The position numbers and the translations under genes are program-made. A DNA stretch of 64,000 nucleotides from Flaveria trinervia (taxonomy: Eukaryota > Streptophyta > Magnoliopsida > Asterales > Asteraceae): the NCBI GenBank assembly GCA_025506515.1, contig CM046453.1, positions 3,230,501 to 3,294,500 of the forward strand. Direction: 5' to 3'. This document shows positions 59,002-64,000 of the stretch, one piece after another (the first letter of the stretch is position 1; the number at the start of each line of letters is the position of its first letter). A model generated the notes under the pieces. The model had not been told where the DNA came from. It did not search any database and saw only the letters and a list, made by a program, of their open reading frames with translations.

Positions 59002-59727
59002 TTAAATAGAACAAGTGTAACCAGGAGGTGGGGTTTTGCCACAAGTAACAAGCAACTGTAAAGCAAGTGGCAAATATATGTTGATGTTCAAAAGCTTAAT
59101 CTTTAGGGTTGTACACAAGCACACTGCAGCCTCAAGCTCCACCAAACCAGCAAGCACAGGGCAGCATTGGTTCACCACAGGGTCACCCAACCCAATATGC
59201 ACCAACCCACCTAACAGATCCACACAAGCTCCAAGCTTTAGTGCATCAATGGGGCAGGTGGGCGCTGGTGTCGGCACGAATGGCGGTGGAGGGCACGGTG
59301 TTGCCGGAGGCTTTCCGCCAGACGGTGGGTTGACTACTGGTGGTGTTACCACCGGGGGGATGGTGATTGGTGGTTTGACAATGGGTGGGATGGTGATCGG
59401 TGGTTTGACAATGGGTGGGATGGTGATTGGTGGTTTGACAATGGGTGGGTGGCTGATTGGTGGTTTGACAATGGGTGGGTAGCTGATTGGTGGTTTGACA
59501 ACTGGTGGGTGGGTTATTGGTGGTTTGACATAAGGCGGTTTTCCGGTGGGTGGTTTAGGGGTTTTTGGTGGTTTACCGGTGGGTGGTTTGTGGGATTTTG
59601 GTGGTTTAGGGTGGTGGTGAGGTGGTTTGCCACAAGGGACACAATCAAGAGCAATGGGAGTGGCAGTGGAGATGAAGAACATTGATATGAGGAGTAGAGC
59701 AGTGAGTTGCTGCTTGAAGGACTCCAT
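59002..59727 (-). CDS. Hybrid proline-rich protein with 8-cysteine (HyPRP/LTP-like) domain
   Basis: Secreted cell-wall type protein of 241 residues. Start chosen at ATG 59727 (MESFKQQLTALLL); the frame is open a little further but with no upstream ATG. Residues about 1-23 form a hydrophobic signal peptide; 31-157 are Pro/Lys/Thr-rich, including seven decapeptide units of VKPPITIPPI type at 67-136. The C-terminal eight-cysteine motif has C158, C168, C188, C189, C203, C205, C229 and C239, i.e. C-X9-C-X19-CC-X13-C-X1-C-X23-C-X9-C, the HyPRP pattern. Intronless, TAA stop. HyPRPs are linked to cell-wall structure, development and stress (family knowledge); this member's role is not known from sequence. 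The frame is intact, so probably functional. Confidence 0.93.
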   Translation of the reverse strand: MESFKQQLTALLLISMFFISTATPIALDCVPCGKPPHHHPKPPKSHKPPTGKPPKTPKPPTGKPPYVKPPITHPPVVKPPISYPPIVKPPISHPPIVKPPITIPPIVKPPITIPPIVKPPITIPPVVTPPVVNPPSGGKPPATPCPPPPFVPTPAPTCPIDALKLGACVDLLGGLVHIGLGDPVVNQCCPVLAGLVELEAAVCLCTTLKIKLLNINIYLPLALQLLVTCGKTPPPGYTCSI

Positions 59728-59772
59728 TATTTTCACTCGATGTGTATTGGTGTGAGTGATGTGAAATAGGTG

Positions 59773-59782
59773 TTATATATAG
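59773..59782 (-). promoter_or_regulatory. TATA box of the proline-rich protein gene
   Basis: CTATATATAA on the - strand, about 46-55 nt upstream of the ATG, which leaves a short 5' leader. Position and sequence fit a plant TATA box; no start-site evidence. Confidence 0.55.
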
Positions 59783-61613
59783 AGGAGTGTACATGTTAAA
59801 TTATGTCTACTTTGATTTTAGTTTTGTGAGTTTTTGTTTTTTTTTTTTTTTGTTCTTGTTAATTGATAGATATTTTTGCCATGAATATTAAATGTTTCAG
59901 TTAAGATATATGTCCAATCAGTTTTTGTATTTTACAGGCACAATTTGTTATTCTATGTTTTTAAGCTAGGTTAAGTTTAACTCTGCATGTCTAAAAAGAA
60001 TAAATGTTTAGTAACATGATCATTCATTTTATCATTTTCAATGGCTTGTGATCAATTATGATGATTTGTTATCTATTACACGTTAACCTCACTTATGAGG
60101 CTATGGGTCAGTTGCAGGGTTTTCACATATTAACTTAAACATGTTGGACCATTTACGAAAGCATAAGTCAGCTGTCAAGCAACAAGGCTCGGATGCAGAG
60201 GTCTAATAACTTGTGGGAACTTTATGCTTTAGTATTAACTTAGGCTCCTTTGGATGTTTAAAATTGTATGGAATTAAAATTTAAATTGGAAAATTTTCTA
60301 TCTAAAATCCTGTTAATCGATAGAAAGGGAATTGAAGAATTTTTTTACATTCATTTGAATTCTTTTTCCTTTCACTTATCTATGAAATATTCAACAATCC
60401 GATGAATGTTTAAAATTAACATTCAAATTTCACTAAAAAGTTTGACAACCAAGCACTCATTAATTTTAACAAATTCTGTCCCAATTGCTATGAAATGACA
60501 CTTAGGCTTTCTATTTGTGGTGGCTATGGTGGTTGCAGAGTAACAATCCTTTAAATAAAAGGCTATGGGGTAGTTATATGTAAGGGCTTTACCACTTGAG
60601 GTTAGTAACAATCTTAGCATGTGTTTATACCAACCTAAAACAATAAAAATCATGTAAAATAAGGACTTTAAGAACTCATCTTTAATGTTTACTTGAGCAA
60701 ACCCTAGAACCAAAGTTCTTCCCATCGAAATCTATACAAAGACATCATGATACAATATTTAACATTAGATTTTAGCTAAAATCAATTTCTATGCATGACC
60801 CATGCTTAGATCTATGAAAATGAATAATATAAAAATCATATTTTTTTTTACTTTCTTGAGTTTTCTCTTTATTTTTTGTTTCTCTATCTAACAACTACCA
60901 CACTTTTTTTTTCTTTTGGAAACCCTAACACGCAAGAAAGGAAGAAGGAGAGGGTGGTGATTACTATCCATTATCAAAGGGGTATTTAAGGTTTTGACGG
61001 TACTTAAACCTCTTATAATGTTTTTTATTGTTTTTAAAAGCAATAGTATATTGATTATTATGATAAATATGTCTGCTGTTTAATATATTAGGTAATTGTG
61101 TCAAGTGTTTTTTAATCATTTATTATATGTATTCATCTTGTGTTTAATATTTTAAATCATTTTATGTTATTTTTGTTATAATTTATTATAATCCTATAAA
61201 TATTATTATGTTTTATAAATATAAGTACACAATGAAGTTATTTTATCGATGTATTTTGTAAAACTTATGACAAAAAGTGTTCAACAGTGAGCAGAAAAAA
61301 CACGATGCACATTTATTATTGTATTTTATGTTTTATATTCTTTTATGTTATTTTGTCATCATATATAATATGTAAGATGAATTAATTGCCATTTTATCAT
61401 ATTTATATATACTAGAAGTATATAAGAAAGTTATGTCATCATTATGTTTTTTAGAATTCGTTATTTTTTAAAAACGCTTTGGTGTTATGGTGTTCAGATA
61501 AATCTAATGATAAAAAGAAAGACACAATTATAAGCATAAATCATAGTGAGCTGGAAAATATAAATTAATTTTTTTTATATAAAGATAATTGTACTTGTTT
61601 TACAAATAAAAAC
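59783..61613. other. Intergenic DNA upstream of the proline-rich protein gene
   Basis: Promoter-side sequence and AT-rich DNA. At 60240 TTAGGCTCCTTTGGATG looks like one end of a MITE, but I see no matching right end. A - strand frame at 60423-60725 has no recognisable content. Confidence 0.4.
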
Positions 61614-62257
61614 TGTAACACCCGGATCTTTTTTTAAAAGTCAAGAAATAAGAATAAAAGCATGAAGGGCCATAAAGTCCTAAAGGAGGGACTAAAAGTG
61701 TCCAAAAAGAACAAAACTTTTAAAAGTTGATGTAAAGGTGAGTATGGCCGCCCACCCTCACCTCACTTCACCATTTGTCTCGGTTTTAGAGAGAGAGAGA
61801 GCAGAGAATACTCTAGGATTTAAGAAGAAGGGGAAGAAGAAAAGTGAATTCAAGGTAAGAATTCAGGTTTTTATGTTTTTATGTCGAGTTTTAGCCCAGT
61901 TATGTGATTATGTGCTTATGTGTTGTGTTTGTGCTCGTGTGTATGTGTTTGGATGTTATTTCTAGGTGTTTTGAACTCTTTGCAAACGGGTTAAAAGGAA
62001 GAACACCCAAGTTGCACCAGGTGAGTTCTAGACCCTGGTTTTTACATTTTTTAACTATCTTTGGGGCTGAAAACGTATTAAAATGATTTTTTTACATAGT
62101 TTATATGTGAATACCCGTATGTATTGTGTATGTTGGATGTTGGTTCTTGGATGTTTATAGGTTATTCATGTTTAGAATAGCCACATTATGCTTAGAACCG
62201 ATGGGTTTGATGATTAGGATTGAAAATATCCTAGAAACATGTTTTACAGAATGTTCA

Positions 62258-62670
62258 TGCGCCCAGATAAGTGTTCATACGTCTGAAATTGCCTTAGAAA
62301 GAATTAAGTGTAAGTCATGCGCCTAAACAGTAGCTCATGCGCCCAAAATTTGCCTTAGAAATGTTTAAGTTCAGGCCATGCGCCTAGAAATGTTAGTCGG
62401 AGGACTAAGTGTAGGGCCATGCACTCCAACAGTGCCCATGCGCCCAAGTGGCCCATGCGCCTAAGTGCTCATGCGTCTGAATAGTATCTATGCGCCTAGA
62501 TTGGGCTGGAATTTACTAAGTGTTCAGACGTCCAGGATTCCCCATGCGCCTGAACAGTACCCATACGCCTGAAAGTGGCCCATGCGCCTAAGTGTTCCCC
62601 ATGCGCCTGAATAGTGTCCATGCGCCTGAATAGTGTCGATGCGCCTGAACAGTGACCATGCGCCTAGGAC
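62258..62670 (-). repeat. Irregular ATGCGCCTGA repeat in D3
   Basis: CATGCGCCTGAATAGTGTC and shorter variants; the reverse complement matches the GGCGCATGG repeat of D2. Confidence 0.82.
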
Positions 62671-63162
62671 TTCGAATATTTTCTGAGTTTTGGGAAAAAT
62701 GTGTAAAGTAGGCTTTGACTTGGGAAATTTCCGGGGGACTATAAGTTGACTTTTGGGGGTCACAGATAGTTTGATGGGCATGTTATGGATGATGATGATG
62801 ATGATGTTGCATGACTATGCATGATGTATGTTATGTTTGTATGATGCCCTGTGATGATGTATGAATGGTATGTTATGTTCCTATGATGATGAATGTTTAT
62901 CTTTTCATGGCCTTACGTGTTATGTTAATGAATGAACCGAAAGTATTATGTAACGTAAAGTGAAAGATAATGAAAGAGGAACATGATGAATGAATGCATG
63001 CATTAACGAATGAATGAACGTAAAAAGTCTTGCAAGCAAATGTATGGAGGTCCACACCCAATGAAGGGCGTTAGCTCAACTGTGTGCGGGTTAGCTACCC
63101 CAGAAGGATGCACACTGGGGTCCAATCCTTGTGATTGACCATATGTATGGGATCCTTGCCGC

Positions 63163-63410
63163 TTGCCTCAGGTATTGGAGTCAGCTTCGTGCACAATGTC
63201 CGGGGTCTATAATAGACCTCATGCCCAGTAACCAGCTTCGTGCACAATGTTCGGGGTATAGCATATGGCATTGATCCGGAATGAAAAAAAAAAGATGAAT
63301 GGTGAATGTACTTGCCTCAGGTACTAGAGTCAGCTTCGTGCACAATGTTCGGGGTCTATAATAGACCTCAGGCCCAGTAACCAGTTTCGCACAATGTTCG
63401 GGGTAATGTA
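63163..63410 (-). repeat. Two approximately 150-bp tandem units in D3
   Basis: Units begin near 63163 and 63312 with CTTGCCTCAGGTA; each contains CAGCTTCGTGCACAATGT, GGGGTCTATAATAGACCTCA and CCCAGTAACCAG. Related by eye to the reverse complement of the D1 block (GGCCGAAGCC...GTGCACAACACC). Confidence 0.8.
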
Positions 63411-64000
63411 CATGTCACAAGATGTAACGAATGAACGAAGATTAACGAACGTAATGGAAGATAATAATGATATTATCTGTATGTACGTATGATGTATGAT
63501 CACGAATGAATAAAACATATAGTATGGACTCTGTAAAGAAATAAATAACGATTTATGTATGTTTTATTATAAAGCTAGAACTCACTCAGCGACGCTGACT
63601 TTTATACGTTTTCAGTTGGCAGGTAAACATTACTGAGGATGGCACGAGGGGGCTACTTAGCTCTTTTGGATGGCATCCATTAAATTAAGGCTTTTGTGAT
63701 GTAATACAACAATGTAATTTTGTAACTAACAAACGATGCATTATTTTGCAAAAGTTTTAGAATGAAATGAAATGCCATTTATTTTATGTTTTCCGCTACA
63801 ATGTTTTGATGAAAAAATGTAAAGTATATGTTTTACGTGCGATGAATCACCAGCTGTAAACGTCCCGGGAACGGGGCCTTACAAAAACACTTATTTATTT
63901 ATATGGTGTAATTTTTATAAAAAAATAATATCGCACAAAAAGGTTATTAATGTTCTAAAAAGGTAAAAAACTTGAAAAAAATCAATAAAAGTGGAATGTC

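Larger units (their letters stand above)
61614..63883 (-). mobile_element. D-family solo LTR copy D3, inverted
   Basis: On the + strand runs TGTAACACCCGG to ACGGGGCCTTACA; in its own orientation TGTAAGGCCCCGTTCCCGGG to CCGGGTGTTACA. Flanks AAAAC at 61609-61613 and 63884-63888 are identical. 2270 bp, no coding region, so a solo LTR. It is the only uninterrupted D copy in the window and can serve as the reference. Short + strand frames near 61738-62326 overlap LTR sequence and are not genes. Confidence 0.9.

Noticed and set aside
59036..59685. + strand Gly/Trp-rich frames opposite the proline-rich gene
   Set aside because: Reverse complement of the Pro-rich repeats; the - strand frame has a signal peptide and the eight-cysteine motif.
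60240..60440. Possible MITE starting TTAGGCTCCTTTGGATG
   Set aside because: No matching inverted terminus or second TTA found nearby.

Overview
The window reads as nuclear DNA of a flowering plant, probably a eudicot and possibly Asteraceae. The family assignment is only an impression, from the long-LTR chromovirus elements and repeat styles. Evidence for a plant: spliced genes with GT-AG introns, a hybrid proline-rich/8-cysteine protein, and hAT, CACTA, Tourist-like, Helitron-like and Ty3/gypsy elements. Only two host genes are supported: the 3' part of a CCR4-NOT subunit 10 gene at the left (1-6412, + strand) and a hybrid proline-rich protein gene at the right (59002-59727, - strand). About 53 kb between and beyond them is repeat-derived or AT-rich intergenic DNA.

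Layout. 1-6.4 kb: CNOT10, six visible coding exons; intron 1 (3.4 kb) carries a diverged direct duplication and a 14-bp hairpin. 7.7-8.9 kb: a Tourist-like MITE (TTA duplication) and then a hAT-type MITE packed with AACCGGTT palindromes. 10.56-15.19 kb: a probable non-autonomous Helitron into which a 3.5-kb hAT element jumped (perfect 8-bp duplication ATAATTTG); its transposase still shows BED finger, DUF659-like and dimerisation regions but is frameshifted. 15.2-22.5 kb: AT-rich, with one CACTA-type non-autonomous element.

22.5-38.1 kb: a long LTR of family 'D' (TGTAAG...) split by Ty3/gypsy chromovirus A (23300-37030, - strand, LTRs about 99% alike by eye), which is itself split by solo LTR C (TSD ACATC). 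39.6-43.1 kb: a 3.46-kb CACTA element (TSD TAT) with many copies of a 20-bp palindrome. 43.2-56.8 kb: a second D solo LTR (TSD GTTTT) split by chromovirus B (44942-56383, + strand, TSD ATAAA). 61.6-63.9 kb: a third D solo LTR in inverse orientation (TSD AAAAC).

The most interesting signal is in the chromovirus family of A and B. Both copies carry (i) an extra reading frame between primer-binding site and gag, with a proline/serine-rich start, a coiled-coil-like middle and an acidic tail, whose N-terminal part differs between copies mostly at silent positions; and (ii) an 81-nt GT-AG intron splitting gag after an Arg-Gly-rich first exon. Together these suggest a retrotransposon with spliced gag and an accessory protein. 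Neither copy is intact. A carries nonsense changes, a protease active-site change and an RT deletion. B carries many one-base indels, which may partly be assembly errors because its two LTRs also differ mainly in homopolymer lengths.
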